This document shows positions 1-8,578 of a stretch of 64,000 bases of DNA, in pieces. The number at the start of each line of letters is the position of its first letter. Within the stretch, counting starts at the first letter, position 1. The position numbers were made by a program, and so were the translations under genes. The notes under the pieces were generated by a model. The model worked only from the letters and a program-made list of their open reading frames with translations. It had not been told where the DNA came from and ran no database searches. The stretch is from Stackebrandtia endophytica. GTDB taxonomy: Bacteria > Actinomycetota > Actinomycetes > Mycobacteriales > Micromonosporaceae. Location of the stretch: positions 4,712,001-4,776,000 of the forward strand of contig NZ_VFOW01000001.1 of assembly GCF_006716355.1 (NCBI RefSeq), in the 5' to 3' direction.

Positions 1-19
1 CACGTCATAAGGAGAACCG

Positions 20-556
20 GTGACCGCCCCAACAACAGGAACGGCTCGCCCGATTGTGTACTACGGCGACCCGGTGCTGCACCGGTCGTGTCAACCGGTC
101 ACCGAATTCGATGATCGGCTGGCCGAGCTCATCGCCGACATGTTCGCCAGCATGTACGCCGTTGACGGGGTGGGGCTCGCGGCCAATCAGATCGGCGTCG
201 ACGCCCGGGTCTTCGTCCTCGACTGCGCCGACGAATCAGGCGTCAACACCGTCGCCCACGTGGTCAACCCGACACTCGAACCCGCTCCCACACCGCGTGA
301 ACTGGTGACCCAGCCGGAAGGCTGCCTTTCGGTCCCCGGGCAGTTCCACGACCTGGCCCGCCCGACGTATGCGACCGTGACCGGCTTCGACATGACCGGC
401 AAACCCATCACGCTGTCCGGCGACGGAACCCTGGGCCAGTGTCTGCAACACGAGTTCGACCACCTTGAGGGAATGGTCTACGTCGACCGGTTGCCGCGCA
501 AGGCGCGAAAGAAGCTGCTGGCCGCCGCCGGCTTGGAGGAACGCCCCGCGAGTTAG
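20..556 (+). CDS. def: Peptide deformylase
   Basis: Removes the N-terminal formyl group from nascent proteins at the ribosome; a metal-dependent cytosolic hydrolase. All three family motifs are visible in order: GVGLAANQIG near residues 51-60, EGCLSVPG near 100, and QHEFDHLEG near 142-150. The Cys of motif 2 and the two His of HEFDH bind the metal. At 178 residues it has the normal length. The GTG start is preceded by AAGGAG at a good distance. It lies at the window's left edge, so any upstream operon partner is unseen; a VOC-family gene follows in the same direction after about 70 bases. Confidence 0.96.
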   Translation: MTAPTTGTARPIVYYGDPVLHRSCQPVTEFDDRLAELIADMFASMYAVDGVGLAANQIGVDARVFVLDCADESGVNTVAHVVNPTLEPAPTPRELVTQPEGCLSVPGQFHDLARPTYATVTGFDMTGKPITLSGDGTLGQCLQHEFDHLEGMVYVDRLPRKARKKLLAAAGLEERPAS

Positions 557-624
557 CGAATCGGTTCGACAGCCGCCCACCGGGATGTCACAGTGGAGGT
601 TTCGCAGCCGATGAGGAGAGCACC

Positions 625-1011
625 ATGTCCAGCACCTTGTTCAATGTGGCCTTCGACTGTTCCGACCCCGGCGCACTGGCGCGGTTCTGGAGCCAGGTGG
701 TCGATAAACCGGTCAGTTTCGTCGACGACGATGAGGCCGTGGTGGAGTTGCCGGGCGGACCGAACCTGTACTTTCAGCGGGTTCCCGAAGCCAAGACCGA
801 CAAGAACCGGGTCCATGTCTGTTTGACGCCGAATCAGACTCGGGACCTGGAGGTGAACCGACTGGCGGAGCTCGGCGCCACGCTGATCTCGGATCACCGC
901 AATCCGGACGGATCCGGTTGGGCCGTCATGGGCGACCCGGAGGGCAACGAGTTCTGCGTCTTGCGCAGTGCGGCCGAACGGGAGGCCATGCGTATCGCCG
1001 CGCCCCTGTGA
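625..1011 (+). CDS. VOC-family (glyoxalase/bleomycin-resistance fold) protein
   Basis: A 128-residue single-module protein of the vicinal-oxygen-chelate fold, resembling the glyoxalase-like group common in actinomycetes. Sequence signs are the opening STLFNVAFDCSDP, the central HVCLTPN segment and the closing GDPEGNEFCVL, which is the usual end of the beta-alpha-beta-beta-beta repeat. The ATG follows GAGGAG. The substrate cannot be told from sequence: members include antibiotic-binding proteins, dioxygenases and many of unknown role. It is probably cytosolic; no signal or membrane segment is present. Confidence 0.85.
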   Translation: MSSTLFNVAFDCSDPGALARFWSQVVDKPVSFVDDDEAVVELPGGPNLYFQRVPEAKTDKNRVHVCLTPNQTRDLEVNRLAELGATLISDHRNPDGSGWAVMGDPEGNEFCVLRSAAEREAMRIAAPL

Positions 1012-1021
1012 GGCGGGACCG

Positions 1022-1480
1022 TCAGCTCGGCTCGGCGGGCCGCACCTGGTTCTTGAACCGGGTGAAGGACATCGACCGGGCACCCGCGTGATATCGCAGA
1101 TAGAGCGGGTGGACGCCATCGGTCTCAAGACCGTATACATTGGTGACTCGGTCCCGGAAACCGCGATGCCACAGCCAGGTCAGCCCTGCCACGTAGCCGT
1201 CGTTCGACATGGCGGAGTCGGCGTGCATGATCGCGAACGTCGTACCGCTTCTGCCTGGACTGAGGTATTCCTCGCCGTCGCGCGCCCCGCGGACCGTGAT
1301 GTCGGTGCCGATGAGCCTCCACACGCTTCGGCCGTGCACGACGGGCAGATAGCGGTTCTCGATGACGCGCAACAGGACGTCGCCGAGTGTGGCCCGATAC
1401 GGGAACTTCCACCGAACCAGATGTGACTGGGTGTCGTCGCCCATGCCGACGCTGTCTCGGTCAAGCAGAACGGTGATCAT
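1022..1480 (-). CDS. Conserved hypothetical protein
   Basis: A 152-residue soluble protein that I do not recognise. It has no signal peptide, no membrane segment and no obvious catalytic motif. It is rich in aromatic and basic residues (VRWKFPYRATLGD near the start, TWLWHRGFRDRV in the second half). The ATG has GGAAGAAGG just upstream. It is the last gene of a leftward group with the YjbR-like and DUF3097 genes and ends 11 bases from the convergent VOC gene. Codon use looks native, so it is very likely a real gene. Confidence 0.6.
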   Translation of the reverse strand: MITVLLDRDSVGMGDDTQSHLVRWKFPYRATLGDVLLRVIENRYLPVVHGRSVWRLIGTDITVRGARDGEEYLSPGRSGTTFAIMHADSAMSNDGYVAGLTWLWHRGFRDRVTNVYGLETDGVHPLYLRYHAGARSMSFTRFKNQVRPAEPS

Positions 1481-1511
1481 GCCTTCTTCCAGGGGGTGGA
1501 GGGCGACCCGG

Positions 1512-1895
1512 TCAGGTCGCCGAGCCCGATCCGCCGGACAACCCGGCGATCAGCGTGGCGGGAGCGACGGCACGATAGGCGTCGACCACCAGTTCGGCGA
1601 TCTCATCCCAGTCGACATCGGGTACGTCGAGACGAACCCCGAGCCAGCCGCGATGTCCCACATAGGGCGGAATGAAATAGCGCTGATCGTCCTCCTCGAC
1701 CAGAGCGGCCGCCTCGCCGACTCCCGCCGCGCACCAGAAACCGACCCGGTCGTCGTGGTGATGGTCGGCGAAGGTGGCGAACATGCGTCTGCCGCGAACG
1801 AACCAGGCGGGTTCACCATGGCTGAGGCGTTCGGTGACCTCCGGCAGCGCCAAGCACAGTCGCCGCACCCGGTCCGGTCCATCGGTGTCGTTCAT
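1512..1895 (-). CDS. MmcQ/YjbR family protein
   Basis: A 127-residue protein of the MmcQ/YjbR (DUF419) family, which has a DNA-binding-like fold but no firmly established role. The N-terminal RRLCLALPEVTERLSHGEP and the later GWLGVRLD plus a closing ELVVDAYRAVAP are typical. The ATG at 1895 (MNDTDGP) best matches family N-termini; in-frame starts at 1907 and 1928 are possible. It sits between the unrecognised gene at 1022-1480 and DUF3097, all leftward, and may be co-transcribed with them. Confidence 0.82.
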   Translation of the reverse strand: MNDTDGPDRVRRLCLALPEVTERLSHGEPAWFVRGRRMFATFADHHHDDRVGFWCAAGVGEAAALVEEDDQRYFIPPYVGHRGWLGVRLDVPDVDWDEIAELVVDAYRAVAPATLIAGLSGGSGSAT

Positions 1896-1935
1896 GGTCT
1901 CGATCATGCCGGTGAGGTGTGACAACACCCGGTGA

Positions 1936-2751
1936 TCACTCGGAACCGGGCGCGGTGACGAAGTCGATCAGCTCCTCGACCCGTCCCAGCAACTCCGGTT
2001 CCAAGTCGGTGTAGTCGTCGACCGCCGACCGGATGCGTCGCCACGCCTCAGGCGGGGTCAGCGACCAGCCGAGACGTTTGATGACCCCCTCCTTCCACGG
2101 CTCCCCATGCGGAACCGACGGCCAGGCGTCGATTCCGAGCCGCGCCGGTTTGACGGCCTGCCAGACGTCGATGAACGGGTGACCACAGATCAAGACGTGC
2201 GGCGAGGTGACGGTCGCGGCGATGCGGCTCTCCTTGGAACCGGGAACGAGATGGTCGACCAGGACGCCCAGTCGTCGTTGCGGAGTCGGGTCGAACTCCT
2301 CGACGATGGCCGGCAGGTCGTCGATGCCGGCCAGGTACTCCACGGCGACGCCTTCGACCCGCAGGTCGTGGCCCCAGACGCGTTCCACCAGCTCGGCGTC
2401 GTGCACACCCTCCACATAGATGCGACTCTGTCGGGCGACCCGGGCGCGCAGGTTCGGCACCGCCGTCGAACCGGAGGCGCTCCGCGTCGCGGTACGCGCC
2501 GGCGTGACGGTGGGGCGCACCAGTGTCACCGGTTCGCCGTCGATGAGGAATCCGGACGGCGCCAACGGGAACACCCGGTGGCGGCCGTGTCGGTCCTCAA
2601 GGGTCACGGTGGTCTTGTCGCAGGCGACGACGGCGCCGCAGAATCCGCTGGTGGGGTCTTCGGCGACCACGTCGCCGGTCGCCTCCACCTCGGGCACCGG
2701 GCGCCGCTTCGGGTGCCGCCAATCTCCTGACAGGACGTCGCCGTATCGCAT
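1936..2751 (-). CDS. DUF3097 family protein
   Basis: A 271-residue protein of an actinobacterial family of unknown function. It opens MRYGDVLSGDWRHPKR and contains ARQSRIYVEGVHDAELVERV, a TOPRIM-like acidic/hydrophobic stretch, then LVDHLVPGSKES and VLICGHPFIDVW. The YVEGVHDAEL and LVDHL segments suggest a TOPRIM-type fold as found in RecR, primases and RNase M5, but this is inference and no nuclease role is shown. No Shine-Dalgarno sequence is evident before the ATG. It is the first gene of the leftward group and diverges from the dehydrogenase at 2937. Confidence 0.85.
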   Translation of the reverse strand: MRYGDVLSGDWRHPKRRPVPEVEATGDVVAEDPTSGFCGAVVACDKTTVTLEDRHGRHRVFPLAPSGFLIDGEPVTLVRPTVTPARTATRSASGSTAVPNLRARVARQSRIYVEGVHDAELVERVWGHDLRVEGVAVEYLAGIDDLPAIVEEFDPTPQRRLGVLVDHLVPGSKESRIAATVTSPHVLICGHPFIDVWQAVKPARLGIDAWPSVPHGEPWKEGVIKRLGWSLTPPEAWRRIRSAVDDYTDLEPELLGRVEELIDFVTAPGSE

Positions 2752-2936
2752 CGGGCCAGTGTGCCAGGTGCTCGGGCCGTGGGGCGGGCGGCCGGTCCAT
2801 TGGTTTCAGTCTCCGTCGCCGTGACCTGCCGGTAGGCTTCCAGCCGGGGAGGACACGGGCGGATTGGCGGCCGCAGTCAGGGCCGGTCGCGGGGGTCGGG
2901 AGCCACTCGCGTCGTTCGCGTCACGAGGGAGGCGAG

Positions 2937-3983
2937 ATGCGCGCGTTGACGGTCCTGGCCGGGCAACCGGATTCACTGACGGTCGTCGATGTCCCGGAGC
3001 CGGAACCGGGGCCGAACGAACTGCTCGTGGAGGGGTTGGCCGTCGGGGTGTGCGGGACCGATCGCGAGATCGCCGCCGCCGAATACGGTGAGGCCCCACC
3101 CGGTGAGGATCGCCTGATCATCGGTCACGAGTCGTTGGGCCGGGTGATGACCGCGCCGGAGGGTAGCGGATTTCAGCCCGGTGACCAGGTGGTGGGCGTG
3201 GTACGGCGGCCGGATCCGGTGCCGTGTGGAGCATGTGCGCAGGGCTCGTTCGACATGTGCCGCAACGGGCGGTACACCGAGCGGGGCATCAAGGGCATCA
3301 ACGGTTACGCGAGTCAACGGTGGACGGTCCCGGTCGACTATGCGATCGCGGTGCCCGCCGAGCTGGGGGAGTTGGCGATCCTGGTGGAGCCGGCCTCGGT
3401 GCTGGCCAAGGCCTGGGATCAGGTGCAGTTGGTCGGTTCGCGGTCGTGGTTCGAGCCGCGGACGGTGTTGGTCACCGGCGCCGGCCCGATCGGTCTGTTG
3501 GCGGCGATGTTCGGTGCCCAACGTGGCATGGACGTCCACGTTCTCGACCGGGTGACGGAGGGGTTGAAGCCGCAACTGGTGGCGGAGTTGGGCGCCACCT
3601 ATCACTCCGAGGGTATCGCCGAGCTGGCCAGGCACCTGGAACCGGATGTGGTCATCGAGGCCACCGGAGCTCCTTCGATCGTGGGCGAGGCCATGACGAT
3701 CACCGGTCCGTACGGGATCGTCTGTGTCACCGGGGTCTCGGCGCCGGGCAAGACGACGCCGGTCGACCTGGGTGCCATCAACCGGGAGATCGTTCTGGAC
3801 AACGACGTGGTGATCGGGTCGGTCAACGCCAATCGCGGCCATTACGCGACCGCCGCGCAGGCTCTGGCGGCGGCCGATCCGGCCTGGTTGACCAAGTTGA
3901 TCTCCCGTCGGGTTCGGCTGGCGGACTACGCGGCGGCGTTCGAACCGCAGGACGGCGACGTGAAGGTCGTGATCACTCTCTAG
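2937..3983 (+). CDS. Glucose 1-dehydrogenase-like zinc MDR dehydrogenase
   Basis: A 348-residue medium-chain dehydrogenase resembling glucose 1-dehydrogenases, which oxidise an aldose to its lactone with NAD(P). Zinc ligand motifs are visible: GVCGTD (catalytic Cys, residue ~39) and IIGHESLGRV (His and Glu, ~62). A structural-zinc loop PCGACAQGSFDMC lies at ~95-108. The Rossmann motif VLVTGAGPIGLLAA is near 178. It ends in a strong terminator (3996-4025) and looks monocistronic. Substrate identity is inferred only from family resemblance; another polyol or aldose is possible. Confidence 0.85.
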   Translation: MRALTVLAGQPDSLTVVDVPEPEPGPNELLVEGLAVGVCGTDREIAAAEYGEAPPGEDRLIIGHESLGRVMTAPEGSGFQPGDQVVGVVRRPDPVPCGACAQGSFDMCRNGRYTERGIKGINGYASQRWTVPVDYAIAVPAELGELAILVEPASVLAKAWDQVQLVGSRSWFEPRTVLVTGAGPIGLLAAMFGAQRGMDVHVLDRVTEGLKPQLVAELGATYHSEGIAELARHLEPDVVIEATGAPSIVGEAMTITGPYGIVCVTGVSAPGKTTPVDLGAINREIVLDNDVVIGSVNANRGHYATAAQALAAADPAWLTKLISRRVRLADYAAAFEPQDGDVKVVITL

Positions 3984-3995
3984 ATGAGACGGTCG

Positions 3996-4025
3996 GCGGG
4001 GGCGACAGTGGTCGTCCCCGCTTTT
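3996..4025 (+). terminator. Rho-independent terminator
   Basis: An 11-bp stem (GCGGGGGCGAC / GTCGTCCCCGC, with one G-U pair) closes an AGTG loop and is followed directly by TTTT. It begins 13 bases after the stop of the glucose-dehydrogenase-like gene. Confidence 0.85.
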
Positions 4026-4082
4026 CTATGCCCCGGCTTCTGTTGTGCGGGTGAGAATCCCGGATTGCCTCCCCTTCGCCCG

Positions 4083-4146
4083 TTGACGTGGCGACCCGAC
4101 GCCGCTATGGTTGCGGATAAAGTTGATAGGAATACTAGGAAATCCC
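4083..4146 (+). promoter_or_regulatory. Candidate promoter and operator of the sulfonate importer
   Basis: TTGACG (4083-4088) and TATGGT (4106-4111) are separated by 17 bases, a good housekeeping-type promoter. Just downstream, around the expected transcription start, lies AT-rich DNA (TTGATAGGAATACTAGGAAAT, about 4122-4142). Its TAGGA core resembles the AT-rich element upstream of the cysteine dioxygenase gene at 8579-8604. Promoter and operator roles are inferred. Confidence 0.5.
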
Positions 4147-4159
4147 CTCAGGAGCCCCC

Positions 4160-5200
4160 ATGTTCCCTCGCCGGCTTCGCGCCTTGGCAATCACCACCGT
4201 CCTCGTGGCCGTCACCCCGGTGATCGCCGGGTGTTCACCGTCCGACGGCGACACGCTTCGACTGGGATATTTCCCCAACATCACCCACGCTCCCGCCCTG
4301 GTCGGAGTGGAGAACGGCTACTTCGCCGACGCGCTGGGCGACGACGTCACATTGGACACCTTGACGTTCAACGCGGGTCCGTCGGCCATCGAGGCGTTGT
4401 TCTCCGGGGCCATCGATGCGACCTTCATCGGTCCCAACCCTGCGATCAACGGATGGGCGCAGTCGGGCGGAACCGCACTGCGGATCATCGCGGGGACCAC
4501 CTCCGGCGGCGCCGGTCTGGTGGTCAACCCGGAGATTCAGGATGTCGACGATCTGGCCGGTGCGGTCATCGCGACCCCGCAACTGGCCAACACCCAGGAC
4601 GTCGCCGCGCGTCACTGGCTGACCGAACAGGGTTATTCGATCGCCGACGACGGAACCGGTGGCGTGACGGTGCGTCCCACCGAGAACGCCGAGGTCGCCA
4701 ACGCCTACGCCGCCGGAGCCGTCGACGGTGCCTGGTTGCCGGAACCCCATCTGAGCCGACTGGTCCTGGAACAGGGCGCCGAAGTGCTGGTCGATGAGGC
4801 CGATCTATGGCCGGGCGGACAGTTCGTCACGACCCACCTGATCGTGCGTAGTGAGTTCCTCGAAGAACATCCCGACCAGGTGAGGCAACTGCTGGCGGGA
4901 TTGTTGACCACCATCGACTACATCGCCGACGATCCCGCCGGCGCGCAGGCCGCGGCCAACGCACACCTGACATCGTTGTCCGGCAGTGCATTGGACGAGG
5001 CGGTTCTGGCCGCCGCATTCGACAACCTCGAATTCACCGTCGACCCCATTGCACAGTCCCTTCAGGGCAGCGCCGATCACGCTGCGGCGGTCGGGCTGCT
5101 GGACCCGGTGGACCTGTCGGGAATCTATGCGCTGGACCCGTTGAACGACCTGCTCACCGAGGCCGGTAAACCCACAGTGGATGCAGCGGGGCTGGCATGA
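4160..5200 (+). CDS. ssuA: Sulfonate/nitrate-type ABC transporter substrate-binding lipoprotein
   Basis: The periplasmic-type binding component of an importer of the SsuA/TauA/NrtA family, 346 residues, tethered as a lipoprotein. The signal segment ends in lipobox VIAGC (Cys about residue 25). The mature start RLGYFPNITHAPALVG and the following IDATFIGPNPAINGW are typical of this family. ATPase (ATGA overlap) and permease follow in one operon. The choice of sulfonate over nitrate or a thiamine precursor rests on family resemblance and on sulfur-related genes nearby; the symbol is provisional. Confidence 0.8.
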   Translation: MFPRRLRALAITTVLVAVTPVIAGCSPSDGDTLRLGYFPNITHAPALVGVENGYFADALGDDVTLDTLTFNAGPSAIEALFSGAIDATFIGPNPAINGWAQSGGTALRIIAGTTSGGAGLVVNPEIQDVDDLAGAVIATPQLANTQDVAARHWLTEQGYSIADDGTGGVTVRPTENAEVANAYAAGAVDGAWLPEPHLSRLVLEQGAEVLVDEADLWPGGQFVTTHLIVRSEFLEEHPDQVRQLLAGLLTTIDYIADDPAGAQAAANAHLTSLSGSALDEAVLAAAFDNLEFTVDPIAQSLQGSADHAAAVGLLDPVDLSGIYALDPLNDLLTEAGKPTVDAAGLA

Positions 5201-5952
5201 CGATCACCGAAGCCGGCATCGATCTGTCCGTCGTCTCCAAGTACTACGGACGCGGCTCGGAGGCTGTTCACGCGCTCGACGAGGTCTCACTTCGGGTCGA
5301 CCTCGGGCAGTTCGTCTGCATTCTCGGCGCATCCGGATGTGGTAAGAGCACGCTGCTGTCCCTGGTCGCCGGACTGGACCGGGCCGACGGCGGCGTCATC
5401 GACACCGCCGGCCATCGAGTCGCGCTGATGTTCCAGGAGTCGGCGCTGTTCCCATGGCTGACCGTGGCGGGCAACGTCGAGATCGCCCTGAAGGTTCGAG
5501 GAGTACCCAAACCACGACGGCGCGACCGGGTCGTCGAACTTCTGGACACCGTCCGGTTGGGCGACTTCGCCACCAAACGGCCGCACGAGTTGTCAGGCGG
5601 CATGCGACAACGAGTCGCGCTGGCGCGGGCGCTGGCCCAGGACGCCGAGATCCTGCTGATGGATGAACCGTTCGGCGCTCTCGACGCGATGACACGCGAC
5701 CTGCTGCACGACGAATTGGAGCGCATCTGGCGAGAACGTCGGCTCACCGTCCTCTTCGTCACCCACAATGTTCGCGAGGCGGTCCGCCTGGGGGACCGGG
5801 TGGTGCTGTTGAGCAGCAGACCCGGCAGGGTCCTCGCCGAGTTCGATGTGGACCAACCGCGTCCCCGCCGAATCGACTCCGCTGAGGTGGCCGCGTTGTC
5901 GGCGGACATCACCGATCGGCTGCGAGACGAGGTGGCGCGCCATGGCCACTGA
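5197..5952 (+). CDS. ssuB: Sulfonate-type ABC transporter ATPase
   Basis: A 251-residue ATP-binding subunit that powers the importer. Walker A GASGCGKST is near residue 46, the Q-loop MFQESALFPWL near 79, the signature LSGGMRQRVALARAL near 131, Walker B ILLMDEPFGALD near 152 and the switch His in FVTHNVREA near 187. The ATG overlaps the ssuA stop by four bases, indicating translational coupling, and its own 3' end overlaps ssuC. Length and motifs match SsuB/TauB. Confidence 0.88.
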   Translation: MTITEAGIDLSVVSKYYGRGSEAVHALDEVSLRVDLGQFVCILGASGCGKSTLLSLVAGLDRADGGVIDTAGHRVALMFQESALFPWLTVAGNVEIALKVRGVPKPRRRDRVVELLDTVRLGDFATKRPHELSGGMRQRVALARALAQDAEILLMDEPFGALDAMTRDLLHDELERIWRERRLTVLFVTHNVREAVRLGDRVVLLSSRPGRVLAEFDVDQPRPRRIDSAEVAALSADITDRLRDEVARHGH

Positions 5953-6826
5953 CCAGCGTACCGACGACGCCACCGACCGGGCGGCCGCGCGCATCACCGG
6001 ACTGGACGCCCTCGAATTGGCGCCGGGCGGCCGCACCGGCCGGTTCGCCGAACGGTTGTGGCGCGCGGCGTGGCCAAAGCTGCTCGCGGTCGCGTTGGCC
6101 GTCCTGATCTGGCAGCTCGTGGTGTGGAGCGGTTGGCGGCCCGAGTTCGTGCTGCCCTCGCCGCTGCGGGTCTGGGACGAGCTGACGGTTCAACTGTTCG
6201 ACGCGTCGTTCTGGGACGCGATCCGGTTGACGATGAGTCGCGCGCTGCTCGGATTCGCCATCGCGGTGGTCGTCGGCAGCGTGGTGGGCGCGGCGGTGGC
6301 GCGGTTCGCCCCACTGCGCGCGGCGATCGGTTCACTGATCACGGGATTGCAGACGATGCCCTCCATCATCTGGTTCCCGTTGGCGATCCTGTTGTTCCAG
6401 TTGTCGGAGAACGCGATCCTGTTCGTGGTGGTCCTCGGCGCGGCACCCTCCATCGCCAATGGACTGATCACCGGGATCGACTACGTCCCGACCGCATGGC
6501 GCCGAGCCGGGCGGGTGCTGGGGCTGCGGGGCATCGCGATGTATCGACATGTGATTCTGCCCGCGTCCCTACCGTCTTTCGTGTCAGGACTGAAGCAGGG
6601 CTGGGCGTTCGCGTGGCGCAGCCTGATGGCGGGTGAGTTGCTCGTGATCGTCCCGGGTGCGCTGTCGATCGGTGTCCGATTGCAGGGCGCTCGGGAACTC
6701 AACGACGCACCACTGCTGATCGCCTACATCATCGTCGTTCTGATCATCGGAATCATCGTGGACATGCTGTTCAACACAGTGGACAGCCGATTGCGTCGCC
6801 GATGGGGCCTGGAGGCCGGGCAGTGA
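5942..6826 (+). CDS. ssuC: Sulfonate-type ABC transporter permease
   Basis: A 294-residue membrane permease. After a hydrophilic N-terminal stretch of about 40 residues, a first helix (LLAVALAVLIWQLVVW) is followed by roughly five more. The EAA-type cytoplasmic loop (AWRRAGRVLGLRGIAMYRHVILPASLPSF) contacts the ATPase. The ATG at 5942 lies inside the end of ssuB (11-base overlap); upstream in-frame starts would overlap ssuB far more. Operon order ssuA-ssuB-ssuC ends at the inverted repeat 6881-6937. Confidence 0.88.
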   Translation: MATDQRTDDATDRAAARITGLDALELAPGGRTGRFAERLWRAAWPKLLAVALAVLIWQLVVWSGWRPEFVLPSPLRVWDELTVQLFDASFWDAIRLTMSRALLGFAIAVVVGSVVGAAVARFAPLRAAIGSLITGLQTMPSIIWFPLAILLFQLSENAILFVVVLGAAPSIANGLITGIDYVPTAWRRAGRVLGLRGIAMYRHVILPASLPSFVSGLKQGWAFAWRSLMAGELLVIVPGALSIGVRLQGARELNDAPLLIAYIIVVLIIGIIVDMLFNTVDSRLRRRWGLEAGQ

Positions 6827-6880
6827 GGGGCCCGGCCGTGTCCCGCGAATCGGCGGTGGGCTACCGATGCAGGCGGTAGC

Positions 6881-6937
6881 CGGCGGGTGATCGTGGCTCT
6901 TCGGACACGGCGAGCGTCCGGCCACGATCACCCGCCG
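6881..6937. terminator. Bidirectional terminator between convergent operons
   Basis: Perfect 17-bp arms (CGGCGGGTGATCGTGGC at 6881-6897 and its complement at 6921-6937) enclose a second stem CGGAC/GTCCG. It lies between ssuC (rightward) and the methyltransferase (leftward), whose stop is only 13 bases away. There is no long T tract, but such stems commonly terminate in high-GC actinomycetes. Confidence 0.75.
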
Positions 6938-6950
6938 ATTCCCCAACGGC

Positions 6951-7625
6951 TCAGCCGGTCAGGCGCATCAGTAGGTGACCGCGACGCAGTCGGCGCTCGT
7001 CGTCATTGGGTTCGCGCGTCATCCGGCCCACTTCGGCGAAGCCTGCTTCACCGGCCAGGTCGACCAGTTCCCCGATCGGCCACGCGTAGGCGGTGGTGAC
7101 CCGGTGATCGAACGGTGTGATCGGGTTGCCGTCGCCCGCCTCGAAGAACCCCAGCAACAGGTACCCGCCGGGCACCAGCACCCGACTGAACTCGGCGAAG
7201 AATCGCGGCAGTTCGTCGGCCGGGGCGTGAATGATCGAATACCAGGCGACCGCGCCGTCCAGGGAGGCGTCGGGGATGTCCAAATCGTCCATCGACCCGA
7301 CCTCGAATCGCAGATCCGGATAGGTCTTCGTCGCCAGATCGATCATCACCGGCGACAGGTCGATCCCGAACGTGTCCAGGCCCAGGTCGCGCAGGTGAGC
7401 GGTGACCCGTCCGGGGCCGCATCCCAGTTCGGCGACCAATCCGGCCTCACCGCCCGACTGCTTTCGCTCGGCTTGGAACGACCGTGTGAACTCGGCGAAC
7501 ACCGAGATCATGGAGCGCTCAAACGGGACGGTGGACAATTCGTCGCGGGCCATCTCGGCGTACAGTTCGGCGACGGAGTCGTAGGCGGCGGCGGTGGTCG
7601 TTCGGTAATCGGAAGGTCGGGTCAC
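6951..7625 (-). CDS. Class I SAM-dependent methyltransferase
   Basis: A 224-residue methyltransferase with the SAM-binding motif VAELGCGPGRVTAHL near residue 65. The acidic end of strand 2 is in TFGIDLSPVMIDLA near 86, and motif IV-like AVAWYSIIHAP is near 129. The FSRVLVPGGYLLLGFFE strand is typical of the UbiE/type-11 class. The substrate is unknown. It is leftward, downstream of the rhodanese and cysteine dioxygenase genes with only about 10 bases between, so it may be the last gene of that operon. Confidence 0.85.
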   Translation of the reverse strand: MTRPSDYRTTTAAAYDSVAELYAEMARDELSTVPFERSMISVFAEFTRSFQAERKQSGGEAGLVAELGCGPGRVTAHLRDLGLDTFGIDLSPVMIDLATKTYPDLRFEVGSMDDLDIPDASLDGAVAWYSIIHAPADELPRFFAEFSRVLVPGGYLLLGFFEAGDGNPITPFDHRVTTAYAWPIGELVDLAGEAGFAEVGRMTREPNDDERRLRRGHLLMRLTG

Positions 7626-7635
7626 CTTCGAGACC

Positions 7636-8088
7636 TTAAGACACCGCCCCCGACCTCCCGCTACCGTCCTCTGTGGGTAGACCTGCCAGTCGCCAGGCGC
7701 GAAAACCGCCGGTCAGGTCGGTTGCCCGATGCAGTCCGAGGTCCTGAAGTGCCGCCGCAGCCAGCGATGAGGTGTACCCCTCCTGGCACATGACGACGAC
7801 GGTCAGGTGGTACCCGGTCATCTGCGGGATCCGGTGGGCGCTGCGTGGGTCGAGTCGCCATTCGAGGACGTTGCGCTCGATCGTCAGGGCCTGCGGGACG
7901 ACGCCGAACTCGTCCCGCTGCGCCTGGGGGCGTATATCGATCAACAAGGCGGTCGGCAGCCGTGCGAAGGTCTCCGACGGGCCCAATCGGTCGAGACGGG
8001 CGCGCGCGTCCCGCAGTATCCGGTCGATCGAGCGTGATCCCGGTGGCGGACGGGTCGGGTCGGCGGGGGAGTCGGGTGGGGTCACCAT
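7636..8088 (-). CDS. Rhodanese-like sulfurtransferase
   Basis: A 150-residue single rhodanese domain. The active-site loop VVMCQEGYTSSLAAAAL (Cys near residue 101) follows a CH2A-like LLIDIRPQAQRDEFG segment, and GGFRAWRLAGLP closes the fold as usual. It would carry or transfer sulfane sulfur as a persulfide. The ATG at 8088 overlaps the end of the cysteine dioxygenase gene by seven bases, so both are probably translated together; longer upstream starts would lie inside that gene. Pairing with a cysteine dioxygenase suggests a role in cysteine sulfur turnover (inference). Confidence 0.85.
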   Translation of the reverse strand: MVTPPDSPADPTRPPPGSRSIDRILRDARARLDRLGPSETFARLPTALLIDIRPQAQRDEFGVVPQALTIERNVLEWRLDPRSAHRIPQMTGYHLTVVVMCQEGYTSSLAAAALQDLGLHRATDLTGGFRAWRLAGLPTEDGSGRSGAVS

Positions 8089-8543
8089 TGCGAGCCCGCC
8101 AGTTCGATCGCGGCGGTGCGCAGTCCTTCGTCGGTGAGTTCGTATCGGGTCATCCGGGCCAGCGCCGGGCCGTAGACGTGCACGCTGATCGCGGGCAGTC
8201 TTCCCCGGTTGGTGACCCGGTGGATGTACTGGGGGCCGAATCGATGGCCGCGACCGGTCGGCAGCAGCCGGGGACGAAGCGTCGGCGGAGAGTGTCGTGC
8301 CCGTGTCAATCGCTCCTCGGTGAGTTCGCCCGAGACCACGGTGAACGCGCCGGCGGAGCCACCGTGGTCGTGCAGGTCGGTGTGCTGGCCCGGCAGCCAG
8401 GTCAACAGCCACACCTCGTGATCAGCGGCGGAGGCGATGCGGCTGTACCACCGTTGTGCGGGGTCGAAGTGCAGCCGCCGCGACCAGGTATCGGGATGGG
8501 CGGCGTACTGACGGGCGATCGTGAGGAGGTCGAGACGGTTCAT
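8082..8543 (-). CDS. Cysteine dioxygenase-type cupin
   Basis: A 153-residue cupin of the cysteine dioxygenase family, which oxidises cysteine to cysteine sulfinate with non-haem iron. The iron-binding cupin motif 1 is HTDLHDHGGSAGAF (His-x-His near residues 57-59), and motif 2 contains YIHRVTN (third His near 109). A Glu follows in SGELTEE. It is first in a leftward operon with a rhodanese. Bacterial relatives can act on other thiols such as 3-mercaptopropionate, so cysteine is the likely rather than certain substrate. Confidence 0.85.
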   Translation of the reverse strand: MNRLDLLTIARQYAAHPDTWSRRLHFDPAQRWYSRIASAADHEVWLLTWLPGQHTDLHDHGGSAGAFTVVSGELTEERLTRARHSPPTLRPRLLPTGRGHRFGPQYIHRVTNRGRLPAISVHVYGPALARMTRYELTDEGLRTAAIELAGSQW

Positions 8544-8578
8544 GAGGCTGGTCCTTCGTCGGGCGCGACTGGTAACCT

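Noticed and set aside
4029-4055. Eight-residue Cys-containing frame (MPRLLLCG) upstream of ssuA
   Set aside because: It lies before the best promoter and lacks the leader-peptide pattern, so it is probably chance.
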